Counted from the first letter of the stretch, positions 1-9,255 are shown. The stretch: 64,000 nt of DNA from Arcobacter ellisii (GCF_003544915.1 NZ_CP032097.1:1736001-1800000), one strand, 5' to 3'. Notes: a model not told the origin generated them from the sequence alone. Numbers and translations are program-made.

Positions 1-826
1 GATCTTCAAATCCAGCTAAATCAGTTCCAGAAGCTTTTGCCATAATTGTTTTAGCTTCAATTGATTCTTTTGAGTTAGAAGTCATTAAAGTCATCATTTC
101 GTACCAAGCACCAACTAATGCTTTTCCAAATTCTGGATTTTCTTTTAAAGTTTGAGTGTTAGCAACCATTAAATCTATAATCTCACCAGGGATTTTTGAA
201 CTATCAAAAATAGTATTAGCTTTTGGCATTTTTTGAATTTCACTCACTTGTGGTTTCCAAGTAACAACACTTGTAACATCAGCAGTTGCATAAGCAGAAA
301 CCATATCAGCATCACTTGTATTTACTACAGTTAAATCTTTTTCACTTAGTCCATTTTTCTCTAAAGCTCGAGCTAATAAATAGTGAGAGATTGATAATTC
401 AACAAGATTTATATTTGTTCCTTTTAAATCTTTGATTGATTTTGCAGTTTTAGAAATAACAGCATCATTTCCGTTTGAATAATCTCCAATGATTAAAGCA
501 GTTGAATCAACTCCACCAGCAGCAGGAATTCCTAATGCATCAGTATTTGCCATCACACAACCATCAAATTCACCTGAACTATATTGATTGATTGATTCTA
601 TATAATCATTTATTTGAACTATTTCTACATTAATTCCATATTTTTTAGCCCATTTATCCATGATTTTTTGAGATTCTATAACATCCCAAGGCATCCAACC
701 AACATAGATACTCCAAGCAACTTTGAAATCTTTTTTTGTTCCAGCAAAAAGCGAAGTTGATGTTAATCCTAAAAATAGAACAGCCAATGACAATAGTTTA
801 AAGATTTTTGAAATCGAAAGTTTCAT
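1..826 (-). CDS. ABC transporter substrate-binding protein, urea-carboxylase/guanidine type (partial, C-terminus outside window)
   Basis: Periplasmic binding protein of the NitT/TauT-like ABC family found next to urea (guanidine) carboxylase genes. My translation starts with a signal peptide (MKLSISKIFKLLSLAVLF) and continues with KVAWSIYVGWMPWD, QINDYIESINQY, GEFDGCVM, DALGIPAAGGVDST and IIGDYSNGND, which are hallmarks of that family as I recall it. The ATG lies at 824-826 with GGAG about 8 nt upstream. The frame stays open to base 1, so the C-terminal part and any permease/ATPase genes lie outside the window. A guanidine-I riboswitch sits directly upstream. Guanidine as the ligand is inferred from the riboswitch; older annotations of this family say urea. 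Confidence 0.85.
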   Translation of the reverse strand, partial: MKLSISKIFKLLSLAVLFLGLTSTSLFAGTKKDFKVAWSIYVGWMPWDVIESQKIMDKWAKKYGINVEIVQINDYIESINQYSSGEFDGCVMANTDALGIPAAGGVDSTALIIGDYSNGNDAVISKTAKSIKDLKGTNINLVELSISHYLLARALEKNGLSEKDLTVVNTSDADMVSAYATADVTSVVTWKPQVSEIQKMPKANTIFDSSKIPGEIIDLMVANTQTLKENPEFGKALVGAWYEMMTLMTSNSKESIEAKTIMAKASGTDLAGFED

Positions 827-857
827 GTATTACTCCTAAATAAAATTAAACACGTAA

Positions 858-975
858 GAGGTTTTCACCTCCCGGGCTTTTATCCCTCCGTGTAACTCTA
901 ATTTAAGAGTCGATAGCTCTCGGACCAGTCAACTTAAAAAGTTCGGAACCCTAGCCATCTTTGCAGTTCTTCAAG
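858..975 (-). ncRNA. Guanidine-I riboswitch (ykkC motif)
   Basis: Read on the minus strand, the leader of the transporter gene holds the conserved ykkC blocks in order: CTAGGGTTCCG (954-944), ACTGGTCCGAGAG (929-917) and ACACGGAGGGATAAAAGCCC (893-874). Two hairpins fit between the blocks: AACTT/AAGTT, and GACTCT paired with AGAGTT. A GAGGT/ACCTC hairpin follows at about 859-872. No U-tract follows it before the Shine-Dalgarno site, so control may act on translation or through an anti-sequestering fold. Family identity is near certain from the blocks. The guanidine class, rather than the ppGpp or PRPP variants, is inferred from the transporter gene it controls. Outer limits are approximate. Confidence 0.92.
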
Positions 976-1142
976 AGACGAAATTGCCTCTGACATGTTT
1001 GATAAAGTAATTATAAATAAAAATTAATCTTTATTGAATAGTTTTATTGTTTAAAAAATATACAAATAAATTTTTTAATAAAAAATCTTTCTAAGTAACT
1101 ATTAAATATCATTACATATTAAATTATTTTGAAGGATTTTAA

Positions 1143-2243
1143 TTGGCTGGAATATTAGGCTATTTATCAGTTTTAGCAGATGATATAGGTTCACTTGCTG
1201 GAAAAACTATGGCAACAACTGCCAAAACTTTAGCAACATCACTTGATGATATAGGATTACTGTTTGATGATATTGCAACTTACACAAAACTTGCAAGTGT
1301 AAAATCTAGTGGTCTTTTAGTTGATGACTTAGCTGCTATTGCAAATTTTACAAATGAAACAACTTCTGATATTTTGAAAAAAGAGTTAGAAAAAGCAAAG
1401 TCTGTTGAAGAGTTTAAAGAAAATGTTGAAAAACTAGACGAGAAGGCTCAAAAAGAGATTTTAGCAGAACTTGAAAATATTAGAAATTTAGCAATTCTTG
1501 AAGCAAAAAGAAAAGCAGCATTAAGAGAACTTCCTATTGTTTATAAAATTGCTCTTGGAAGTTTTAAAAATAAATTTATCATTATTCCTGTTGTTTTACT
1601 TTTAAGTTATTTAGCACCTTGGGCGATTGCTCCTATTTTGATTTTAGGGGGAGCTTATTTGGCTTATGAAGGAGTTGAAAGTATCTTAGAAAAATTTGGA
1701 CACCATGAAGTTGCTGATGAAAAAGAGACTATAAAAGAACTTTCAAGTGAAAAATTAGAAGATGAAAAAGTAAAAAGTGCAATTAAAACAGATTTTATTT
1801 TATCTTTTGAAATTATTGTAATTAGTCTTAGTCTGATGGGAAATAGTGATTTTTTAACAAAACTTTCTGTTTTAATTCTTGTTGGAATTTTAACAACTGT
1901 TTTTGTATATGGAATTGTTGCATTTATTATAAAACTTGATGATATTGGATTTTATTTACAAGAGAAAAAAAGTGCTCTTTTAAAAACTATTGGGAATAGT
2001 TTTGTAAAAGCAATGCCATATATTATAAAAACTATTGGTGTTTTGGGAACAATTGCAATGCTTGCTGTTGGTGGTGGAATTATCTCTCACGAAACACATA
2101 TCTTACACTCTTTTGATGAAACATTAAAAGTTATTCCACTTGGTGGATTTTTAAGTGAGATTATTTTAGGTGCAATTGTTGGATATATTGTTGTTTTAAT
2201 AGTTCCAATTTTTTCAAAACTATTTAAAAAAAGTAACTCTTAA
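1143..2243 (+). CDS. DUF808 family inner-membrane protein (YedI-like)
   Basis: Multi-pass membrane protein of the DUF808/YedI family, function unknown. Family traits seen are the repeated DDIG/DDIA segments in the first 70 residues (LADDIGSLAGKT, LDDIGLLFDDI, LLVDDLAAIA) and RELPIVYKIALGSFKNK before the first membrane helix. Four or five hydrophobic segments follow, plus two further DDIG-type or acidic loops. Between about residues 72 and 120 there is a Lys/Glu-rich, probably coiled-coil insert that E. coli YedI, as I recall it, does not have. The start is TTG at 1143 with AAGGA about 7 nt upstream; no ATG fits the N-terminus. It stands alone, divergent from the riboswitch-controlled gene. 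Confidence 0.85.
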   Translation: MAGILGYLSVLADDIGSLAGKTMATTAKTLATSLDDIGLLFDDIATYTKLASVKSSGLLVDDLAAIANFTNETTSDILKKELEKAKSVEEFKENVEKLDEKAQKEILAELENIRNLAILEAKRKAALRELPIVYKIALGSFKNKFIIIPVVLLLSYLAPWAIAPILILGGAYLAYEGVESILEKFGHHEVADEKETIKELSSEKLEDEKVKSAIKTDFILSFEIIVISLSLMGNSDFLTKLSVLILVGILTTVFVYGIVAFIIKLDDIGFYLQEKKSALLKTIGNSFVKAMPYIIKTIGVLGTIAMLAVGGGIISHETHILHSFDETLKVIPLGGFLSEIILGAIVGYIVVLIVPIFSKLFKKSNS

Positions 2244-2278
2244 TAATATCTGCTAGGATATAAAGCATTAGTAAAGTA

Positions 2279-2313
2279 AAGATAATCTTATTGTAATTCA
2301 TAAAGATTATCTT
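2279..2313. terminator. Inverted repeat between convergent genes, possible terminator
   Basis: An 11-bp perfect stem (AAGATAATCTT / AAGATTATCTT) with a 13-nt loop lies between the ends of the DUF808 and DUF481 genes. There is no clear T-run on either side, so this is weaker than the other terminators in the window. Confidence 0.4.
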
Positions 2314-2325
2314 AACTAAAATTGT

Positions 2326-3027
2326 TTAAAAATCCATAATCAAAGAAGTTAAAAACTTTTTATCAGTATTCTCTTTTTCAGTTTTATTTACATAATCAAT
2401 TCTATAACTAACACCCAAAGATAAATTTTTTGTCATTCTAACACCCATTGATGTTTCACTTGACATAAAATATTTTTCGCTATCTTCAATAGAAATCAAA
2501 TAATTTAACATCTGTTTGAATTCAATATTTTCATCAAATTTATATCTATAATCAATCTCTGTTCTAGGAGCGATATACTCATCTTTTCTATTGTCATTAT
2601 ATTTATCAAAAGCGTAATCCAAACCACCTTGAATATCCAATGTTTGTATTTCATCATCAATAAATTTATAACCTATACCAGGTCCAACATTTAGCCTATA
2701 ATCATAATCAGACAATTGGTCTTTTATATAATTTGTTCCAATATATGAATAAACTTTTTCACCTAACATATGATTATAATCTAATTCAACATCATATTTA
2801 TTTGCTGAAGTATTTTCATCATTTTCGCTATATAAAACACTACCTTTTGCTCTAAAATTACTATCTTCATCTATTTTAGTTGTTGCTTCAAGTTTTGCAG
2901 AAAAAGTGCTTGTATTACTATTTCCACTTGTTTGAACATAAGATAACTCTAAATGTTTATCAAAACTTAAAGCAAAAGATGAAGAAGTAATTAAAGATAA
3001 AATACAAATCTTATTTATCAATTTCAT
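2326..3027 (-). CDS. DUF481 family outer-membrane beta-barrel protein
   Basis: 233-residue predicted outer-membrane protein of the DUF481 (YdiY-like, 'salt-induced outer membrane protein') family. A signal peptide spans about residues 1-19 (KICILSLITSSSFA), followed by ELSYVQTSGNSNTSTFSAK, which matches the family start with its 'TGNT' element. Alternating beta strands follow to an aromatic C-terminus (SLIMDF) typical of barrel proteins. Its start codon abuts the stop of the upstream radical SAM gene with no gap, so the two are probably co-transcribed. Substrate and function are unknown. Confidence 0.75.
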   Translation of the reverse strand: MKLINKICILSLITSSSFALSFDKHLELSYVQTSGNSNTSTFSAKLEATTKIDEDSNFRAKGSVLYSENDENTSANKYDVELDYNHMLGEKVYSYIGTNYIKDQLSDYDYRLNVGPGIGYKFIDDEIQTLDIQGGLDYAFDKYNDNRKDEYIAPRTEIDYRYKFDENIEFKQMLNYLISIEDSEKYFMSSETSMGVRMTKNLSLGVSYRIDYVNKTEKENTDKKFLTSLIMDF

Positions 3028-4551
3028 CTACTCTTTCCTTAACTCTTGTCTTTTATTTGCTTTTGAAACATCTTTTTGAGCAAAATCATAGTTTTCTGGA
3101 ATGATTTTTTTCAAAAATGGTGGAATTTTTCTTCCCCCTACTTTCATAACATCTTCCAAAATTATATTTGCAATCTTTTCTTTATCAAATTTTGCACTCA
3201 TATATTCAAATAAAAACTCAGCCATTCTATCAAGTGAGATTTTATAAGTAGATTCACTTCTTCTATATAACCACTTACTCAAATCATAAAAGTTTTCAAA
3301 AACTTTTCCATTTTCAAAAAGTAAGGCTGTTGTTTTTTGGAAATTTCCACTGTTATAAACAATATCCCAAAATCTAGCAAATCTTTTCATCTCTTGCATT
3401 TGTTCAAAACTTATTAAATCATTTTTTAAAATATCATAAGGTGGCAAATCAGAATAAACCATACCATAAACTTTATCATGTCTATCTAGCGTTGTTCCAG
3501 ATAATTTTTTCAAAATCCCAACTTGAATCTCTCCAGTTGAAAGAGTATAAAGTAAGTCAAGATTTTTCCCAAAACTCTCAATAGTTTCACTAGGAAGCCC
3601 AATGATTAAGTCTATATGCATATGAGCGTGGGTTTCTTGAGATAAAAACTTCAAATTATCTTTGATTTTATCAATTCTTAGATTTCTATGTATCTCTTTT
3701 GCTACATCCAAATTTAGAGTTTGAATACCAACTTCAAGTTGTAAACTTCCAGCTTTAAATTTTTTGATTAATTCTCTTAATTCTTCAGGGAAATTATCTG
3801 GAATTACTTCAAAGTGTAAAAAATACTCCTCTTCTTTCTCTAGAAAATAGTTTAAAATAGCTTTTGCATAAGAGATTTTGATATTAAAAGTTCTATCAAT
3901 AAATTTGAAATTTCTTGCACCTCTTTGCCATAATTTGTCTATTTGTTCTAAAAAAACTTCAATAGACAAATATCTCATTTTTGTATCGATTGAAGATAAA
4001 CAAAACTCACATTCAAAAGGACAACCTCTTGCCATTTCCACATAAATATGTCTATTTTTGATATCAAAATCTGTATAATCATCATAAGGTAAAATGATAT
4101 TTTCTAAATCAACTTTTGGTGAATTTATAACTCTTGGTTCTTTACAATTTCCATTTAAAATATCTTTACACAGATTATAAAAACTAACTTCCCCTTCACC
4201 TGTGATTATATAATCAGCCATATCAAAATTTACTCTCAAAGGCTTATAACTAACCTCTGGACCTCCAAGAACAACTATCGTTTCAGGTGATACTTTTTTA
4301 ATAGTTTGAACAAGTTCAGCAACATCAGTTGCATTCCAAATGTAAACTGCAATTCCAACAATTTTTGGTTTATGTTCTAATATTTGTTCTGCTATTGTTT
4401 GATTCGATGAGTTTATAACAAACTCTAAAATTTTTGCATTTTCTTTTAATTCTTTTAAATTTGCATATAAATATCTCAAAGCTAAAGATGTATGAGAGTA
4501 CCTTGCGTTTAATGTTGTAAGTATAATATTTTTCATTCGCGATTGTAACAT
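3028..4551 (-). CDS. B12-binding domain radical SAM protein (DUF4080 type)
   Basis: 507-residue radical SAM enzyme. Residues about 10-135 form a cobalamin-binding-like domain (GIAVYIWNATDV, VVLGGPEVSY, ITGEGE). The radical SAM cluster motif is CPFECEFC (C177, C181, C184), followed by a TIM-barrel-type region with GLPSET. The C-terminal third resembles the DUF4080 domain usual in this subgroup. The substrate is not known; relatives do methylations or ring rearrangements. The first ATG (4551) and a second at codon 6 (4536, MKNIILTTLNARYSH) are both possible and neither has a good Shine-Dalgarno site. The second fits the usual family N-terminus better. It abuts the DUF481 gene downstream. Confidence 0.8.
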   Translation of the reverse strand: MLQSRMKNIILTTLNARYSHTSLALRYLYANLKELKENAKILEFVINSSNQTIAEQILEHKPKIVGIAVYIWNATDVAELVQTIKKVSPETIVVLGGPEVSYKPLRVNFDMADYIITGEGEVSFYNLCKDILNGNCKEPRVINSPKVDLENIILPYDDYTDFDIKNRHIYVEMARGCPFECEFCLSSIDTKMRYLSIEVFLEQIDKLWQRGARNFKFIDRTFNIKISYAKAILNYFLEKEEEYFLHFEVIPDNFPEELRELIKKFKAGSLQLEVGIQTLNLDVAKEIHRNLRIDKIKDNLKFLSQETHAHMHIDLIIGLPSETIESFGKNLDLLYTLSTGEIQVGILKKLSGTTLDRHDKVYGMVYSDLPPYDILKNDLISFEQMQEMKRFARFWDIVYNSGNFQKTTALLFENGKVFENFYDLSKWLYRRSESTYKISLDRMAEFLFEYMSAKFDKEKIANIILEDVMKVGGRKIPPFLKKIIPENYDFAQKDVSKANKRQELRKE

Positions 4552-4618
4552 AATGTCGCTATATTAACCTTTTATAAACCAAACTTCAATATACTACACC
4601 TTTAAAAAAAGGAGACTT

Positions 4619-4921
4619 ATGTTAAACGATACCTTTACTAGATTTAGAGTAATTTCTTTTGTTGAAGGACTTTCTTATCTAATCTTAGTATTTATTGCAA
4701 TGCCTTTAAAATATTTGGCAGATTGTCCAATTGCTGTAAAAGTTGCTGGAATGACTCACGGTATTTTATTTATATTATTTTTTATAGCTTTATTTATGGC
4801 TTCAAAAAGATACAATTGGAAGTTTTTATCTTTTCAGTTATTTGTATATTCACTTATTCCATTTGGATTTCTTTTAATTGATAAAATTATTATGAAAACT
4901 CCTCCAAAAAAGTTAAAATAG
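4619..4921 (+). CDS. DUF3817 family small membrane protein
   Basis: 100-residue protein with about three transmembrane helices. Features of the DUF3817 family are the N-terminal FRVISFVEGLSYLILVFIAMPLKY, here read in shorter pieces (FRVISFVEG; PLKYLADCP), and GMTHGILF in the second helix. Such proteins also occur as domains attached to transporters; the role is unknown. AAGGAG lies 5 nt before the ATG. It is followed without a gap by the DUF420 gene, so the pair is one operon. It diverges from the radical SAM gene. Confidence 0.8.
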   Translation: MLNDTFTRFRVISFVEGLSYLILVFIAMPLKYLADCPIAVKVAGMTHGILFILFFIALFMASKRYNWKFLSFQLFVYSLIPFGFLLIDKIIMKTPPKKLK

Positions 4922-5386
4922 ATGTTTTTTACAGAAGGATTTTTAGGAACTAAGGCACCATTTTATTTAGATTTAGCAACTATTTATTTCGCAATACTTC
5001 CATTTTTGTTAGCTTTTAGTATCTATTTTGCAAAACAAAAGATGTATGAAAAACATCTAGTTTCTCAAGCAATAATCCTTGGTGCTACTTTATTCATCAT
5101 AGTTATTTTTGAAATTGGAGTTAGAATAACAGGTGGTTTTGAAGAGTATTCAAAAGCTAGCAATATCTCTTATGATTTTATGATTGTTTTTTTAATAATT
5201 CATATTTTAATAGCAATTGCTGCTGTTGGTGGTTGGTTATTTTTATTTATCTCAGCTTATAAAGATTATGTTAACCATAATTTTAATGGAAAAAAACATA
5301 AAAAGATTGGAAAAGCTATATTTATTGCTTTGACAGTAAGTTCAATTATGGGAATTTTTATCTATCTTTTTCTATTTGTATTTTAA
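4922..5386 (+). CDS. DUF420 family membrane protein
   Basis: 154-residue four- or five-helix membrane protein of the DUF420 family. GFLGTKAPFYLDLA at the N-terminus and the histidine-bearing segment IIHILIAIAAVGGW match the family pattern, in which conserved His residues suggest a haem- or copper-related role. The terminal oxidase link known from some relatives is inference here, since no oxidase genes are nearby. The start codon follows directly on the stop codon of the DUF3817 gene, which implies translational coupling. A hairpin terminator follows. Confidence 0.7.
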   Translation: MFFTEGFLGTKAPFYLDLATIYFAILPFLLAFSIYFAKQKMYEKHLVSQAIILGATLFIIVIFEIGVRITGGFEEYSKASNISYDFMIVFLIIHILIAIAAVGGWLFLFISAYKDYVNHNFNGKKHKKIGKAIFIALTVSSIMGIFIYLFLFVF

Positions 5387-5413
5387 ATATTAAGGTTTAA
5401 AAAACCTTAATAT
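5387..5413 (+). terminator. Rho-independent terminator
   Basis: An 11-bp stem (ATATTAAGGTT / AACCTTAATAT) directly after the DUF420 stop codon is followed by CTTTTTATTTTTT on the plus strand. The T-run overlaps the end of the convergent gene at 5418. Confidence 0.8.
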
Positions 5414-5417
5414 CTTT

Positions 5418-7271
5418 TTATTTTTTCAATGAATAAATTTCTATGTCAGCTATTTGAATAGGATAATTTTGTTGGTCCAATTCTCCATCAACAGGAACTA
5501 TTTCTGATGCTTTTTCACCATTATTTGTATCATTTAAAGCACCACCTCTTAAATTTATTTGTAAAACATCTAAATCTTTTACATCAATTTCTAAACTAAA
5601 CTCTTTTTCAATAGTTGCATCAGTCCAGTTTTCATCCCAACCTTCAACTAATAAATATGATGAAATTATATTTTTTTCTAATCCACCATTCCAGATTTCA
5701 CTTCCAGCATCATAAAAATTGATTTTCTCAAAACTATTTGTTGTATGTTTTTTTATTCTAGTTGCATCTTTTAGTTCAGGGAAAGAAACTGAAATTCCAC
5801 CACTTGTAATAGTGCTCATATCAGGAACATATCTAAATGTAACTTTTAAAAGATTATCTCCAATTAATTCATAATCATAGAATACACCTTTGCCATTTGT
5901 GTTTTGTCCTAAATATTGAGAATCATCAAAACTTTTTTTCTTTGGAAGTTCTAACTCTTTTTCCTCTAATACTTTTTTACCATTTACATAAACACCATCA
6001 GTTTTTAACTCTGCTTCAAATTTTTTTAGATTGTTTTCTCCATCTATGAAATCTACTTGAGAATCAGGTTGTTTTAGATTTAAAAGATTTTTTAAATTTT
6101 GTGCTGTTTCATTATCTAAATTAATTACTAACTTGATAGTTTCAAAAATATCTTTAACATTTTTTGCATCTTCAATTGAACCATTTTTATTTAATCCTAA
6201 AGATAAATCATATTTTAAAGTATCAAAGATTTTTTGACCTTTTATCATATAAGTTGTTGCACTTCCATTTGAAGATACTGATATACCACTTTGAAATAAT
6301 GTTTTTACATAATCTTTATAGTTTTCATCTTCTAAATAACTTGTAATTTCATCTAATTTTTTTATTGGTAATTTATCAACTGTGAAATTTAAAGTTGTTT
6401 TTTTAAGATTTGCAACTTCTTCACCATATTTTTTTACATTAACCTCATCAAAACCAATTTCACTTTTACCTGAAATATTAACTTCATCTTTTATAGTATT
6501 TGAATTTATCAAAATATTTTTTATATTAAATGAGTTGTCAAAATCTTGAAATTCAATATTTTTTATAGTTGAATTTGAAATCTCTTTTTTATCATCAAAA
6601 TTATAATCCACATTCAAATCATTTAATTGGAAAAAATCTTTATCTGATTTTTCAGTTCCTGATAATTTTAATAAACCTAATTTCATATTTTTACTATTTC
6701 CCTCTAAACCTCTAATAGTTAAAAACATTAATTCAGGAATAACTGTATCAATATCAGCAATTTTATAATTTGCATTTTTATCAATGCTTACTTTTAATTT
6801 TTTATCCTTTAAAAAATCCAATAACCATTTACTAGATGCAATATTTGTTGACTCTTGAGTAAGAGTATACATAGCTTTTTTTGATAATGAAGATAGATAA
6901 ATATTTGTATTTGCATCAAAACTTAGATTATTGATAACAAAATCATAATCAAAAGTAATTCCTTCAAAAATTTCTACTTTTTCTACTGTTTCAAGAAGAC
7001 TATATTGTTTTTCTAAAGTTTTTTTAATCTCTTCATTTTTTATTTTACTAAAAAGATAAGTTGTTACTTTATCTGGATAAACAACTTCTATTTGACCACT
7101 ACCAGTTGTTTTTAAATAGTTTGAGCTTTGTTGATGTTTTACAACAAAACCATTATTTTTCAACTCTTCTATTTTTGCATTTATTAAACTATCAGATTTT
7201 ATTTTAAATCCAATTACTACAGCAATAACTGCTACTAAAATAGCAACAGCACCTAAGACAAGCTTTTTCAT
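5418..7271 (-). CDS. DUF945-like membrane-anchored periplasmic protein
   Basis: 617-residue protein with one N-terminal transmembrane helix (about residues 4-22, LGAVAILVAVIAVVIGF) and a large periplasmic part. The layout resembles E. coli YdgA (DUF945): long beta-rich repeats, LSGKGL-type segments read here as NISGKSEIGF, and a late 'DGVYVNGKKVL' element. The last 170 residues are an additional beta-rich domain (VTFRYVPDM, LLVEGWDENW) that I do not recognise. No enzyme motif is visible. It is monocistronic and convergent with the DUF420 gene. The assignment is by pattern only and is moderately uncertain. Confidence 0.5.
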   Translation of the reverse strand: MKKLVLGAVAILVAVIAVVIGFKIKSDSLINAKIEELKNNGFVVKHQQSSNYLKTTGSGQIEVVYPDKVTTYLFSKIKNEEIKKTLEKQYSLLETVEKVEIFEGITFDYDFVINNLSFDANTNIYLSSLSKKAMYTLTQESTNIASSKWLLDFLKDKKLKVSIDKNANYKIADIDTVIPELMFLTIRGLEGNSKNMKLGLLKLSGTEKSDKDFFQLNDLNVDYNFDDKKEISNSTIKNIEFQDFDNSFNIKNILINSNTIKDEVNISGKSEIGFDEVNVKKYGEEVANLKKTTLNFTVDKLPIKKLDEITSYLEDENYKDYVKTLFQSGISVSSNGSATTYMIKGQKIFDTLKYDLSLGLNKNGSIEDAKNVKDIFETIKLVINLDNETAQNLKNLLNLKQPDSQVDFIDGENNLKKFEAELKTDGVYVNGKKVLEEKELELPKKKSFDDSQYLGQNTNGKGVFYDYELIGDNLLKVTFRYVPDMSTITSGGISVSFPELKDATRIKKHTTNSFEKINFYDAGSEIWNGGLEKNIISSYLLVEGWDENWTDATIEKEFSLEIDVKDLDVLQINLRGGALNDTNNGEKASEIVPVDGELDQQNYPIQIADIEIYSLKK

Positions 7272-7313
7272 ATTTCCCCTTTTGATTAACTAAAAATAAT
7301 ATTCTACCAAATT

Positions 7314-7706
7314 TTATTGATAAATCTTTCCTTTATGCTTCAACCAACCATCTTTGTGTTTTTTTCTTGGGTCATGATGTGTCCAGTGAATTACTCCACC
7401 TTTATTATTCCACTCATATTCTCCATAAAATTCAACACTATCTCCAACTTTTAAATCTTCTATTTTAGGTGATAAATCAATATTATGGGCAACTAAAATT
7501 GTTAAGTTTGAAGGAAGTTTTAACAAAAATCTTTGATGTCTGCTTCCTTTGTTATCATCACTTAAAACTTTTATAACTTTTCCTACCCCTTGAACTTGAA
7601 CATCACTTTGTTTATTATGAAATGCTTTATCTATAATTGGATTTGCATAAACTAAATTTGTTGCTAAACAAAATGTTGTAAAAAGTGCTAATAAAAACTT
7701 TTTCAT
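7314..7706 (-). CDS. DUF3465 family periplasmic protein
   Basis: 130-residue secreted protein with a signal peptide (cleavage near residue 21, VYA-NP). The mature part carries GVGKVIKVLSDDNKGSRHQ, VGDSVEFYGEYEW and GGVIHWTHHDP, matching the DUF3465 family, which has an OB-like fold and a conserved HWTHxDP tail. The family's function is unknown. Its start overlaps the stop of thiI by 1 nt, so it is probably co-transcribed with thiI. Confidence 0.8.
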   Translation of the reverse strand: MKKFLLALFTTFCLATNLVYANPIIDKAFHNKQSDVQVQGVGKVIKVLSDDNKGSRHQRFLLKLPSNLTILVAHNIDLSPKIEDLKVGDSVEFYGEYEWNNKGGVIHWTHHDPRKKHKDGWLKHKGKIYQ

Positions 7707-9184
7707 TATTTACTCTCTTCTGGTCTATAAACTTTTATATTTGAGAACCCTTCACTATCTCTTAAATATTGTGCGTGTAATTGGCTCATTATTCCTTTAT
7801 CACAATAAAATAGATATGTTTTATCTTGAGGAAGTTTTTTAAATTGATTTTTTAAATCATAAAATGGAATTTTTAAAGTCTGGCACGAAGTTTCTATACA
7901 ATCAGGAGTTTGTCTAATATCTATAACCGTATAATCACCACTCTTTAAATCAGTAACTATCTCCATTTGTCCTATTTCATTTACATCTTGGTCAATTTCA
8001 TCTACATTTACAAATACAGATTTTTTAACAGCTTCATCTAAAATAGAGTAATCAAAATGACTAGCCTCTTTTTCCATTCTTTCATAACTTCCATGAGTTA
8101 CTGGATTTTTTGAAATAACTCCACAATATTCAGGCATAGACTCAGCAAATCTTCTTGTTCCAATTTTGTAAGCAATATCAATGATATCAGGTTTACTCAT
8201 CATAGCAAGTGGTCGTAAAACAAGTTTATTTGTACATTGGTCAATCAATGCTAAATTTCTTAATGTTTGACTAGATACTTGTGCAACACTCTCTCCTGTT
8301 ACTAAAGCATCTATTCCCATACTATCAGCTATTTTTTCACTTGCTTTTAACATAAGTCTTTTTAACATAACTCCCATATAAGGTTGACTTACACTTTTAA
8401 AAATCTCTGTTACTACATCATCAAAAGGTACACTAATAAATGAAACCCTATGAGAACTTCCAAATTTATTCCATAAATAATAAGCTACTTGTTTTACACC
8501 AATTTCATGAGCTAAGCCACCTAGATTAAAGAAAATAAAGTGAGTTTTTATTCCTCTTTTCATTGTTAAATATGAAGCAACTGTTGAATCAAATCCACCA
8601 GACATAAGTGATAATACACTTCCTTGAGTTCCAATAGGGAAACCTCTTAATCCCATATGTTTTTGAGTGATAATATTTAACTGTGTATGTTCAAGTTCAA
8701 TATTTATTGTAACTTCTGCATTTTTTAAAGCAACACCTTTTGTTTTTCCTTCATTCATAGCAAGCATATATCCACCAACAGTTTTTTCAATATCCATTGA
8801 TTTAAACTCTTGAGTTCCAGTTCTTTTTGCTCTAACAACAAAAGTTTTACCGATGATTTCATCTTTCATAACTTCATTTACTTTTTCTTTTATTTCGTCT
8901 ATTGTAGTCATATTATCAATTTGAATAGCTTCTAAAATTTGTTCAATTCCAGGAGTATCAAGTAGTTTTGTTCGCACTTGTTCAACCACTTCTATGGGAC
9001 AAATTACTTCTACCTTATCAAAAAACTTTTTTATTTTTATATCGCTTGAAACCTTTGATAATAAAGATACTAGATTATTATAAACCTGAGCTATCATCTG
9101 TCTTTTTGCTGTTGTACCTTTTATCATAATTTCAGTGAAGTATTTGATAATAAATTTTTGTGTTTTGATTTGTGATTTATCCAT
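7706..9184 (-). CDS. thiI: tRNA 4-thiouridine synthase ThiI with rhodanese domain
   Basis: 492-residue ThiI. It makes 4-thiouridine at position 8 of tRNA and, in many bacteria, transfers sulfur for the thiazole of thiamine. Domain order is an N-terminal ferredoxin-like region, THUMP (about 65-170), a PP-loop adenylation domain with SGGFDS (195-200), the conserved PEYCGV cysteine near residue 360, and a C-terminal rhodanese domain with the persulfide cysteine in YCDKGIMS (about C461). Having the rhodanese domain makes it the long, E. coli-like form. It starts at an ATG with a clear promoter upstream. Confidence 0.95.
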   Translation of the reverse strand: MDKSQIKTQKFIIKYFTEIMIKGTTAKRQMIAQVYNNLVSLLSKVSSDIKIKKFFDKVEVICPIEVVEQVRTKLLDTPGIEQILEAIQIDNMTTIDEIKEKVNEVMKDEIIGKTFVVRAKRTGTQEFKSMDIEKTVGGYMLAMNEGKTKGVALKNAEVTINIELEHTQLNIITQKHMGLRGFPIGTQGSVLSLMSGGFDSTVASYLTMKRGIKTHFIFFNLGGLAHEIGVKQVAYYLWNKFGSSHRVSFISVPFDDVVTEIFKSVSQPYMGVMLKRLMLKASEKIADSMGIDALVTGESVAQVSSQTLRNLALIDQCTNKLVLRPLAMMSKPDIIDIAYKIGTRRFAESMPEYCGVISKNPVTHGSYERMEKEASHFDYSILDEAVKKSVFVNVDEIDQDVNEIGQMEIVTDLKSGDYTVIDIRQTPDCIETSCQTLKIPFYDLKNQFKKLPQDKTYLFYCDKGIMSQLHAQYLRDSEGFSNIKVYRPEESK

Positions 9185-9223
9185 ATATTTTGAAGACCTT
9201 ATTTGTTTTAATTATTGGCGCGA

Positions 9224-9255
9224 ATTATAACATAACAGTGGTAAAGGGAAAGTTT
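9224..9255 (-). promoter_or_regulatory. Promoter of thiI
   Basis: On the minus strand an extended -10 element, TATGTTATAAT, has its TATAAT at 9229-9224, about 40 nt before the thiI start. It fits the sigma-70 promoters of Campylobacterota, in which the -10 is strong and the -35 weak. Confidence 0.55.
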
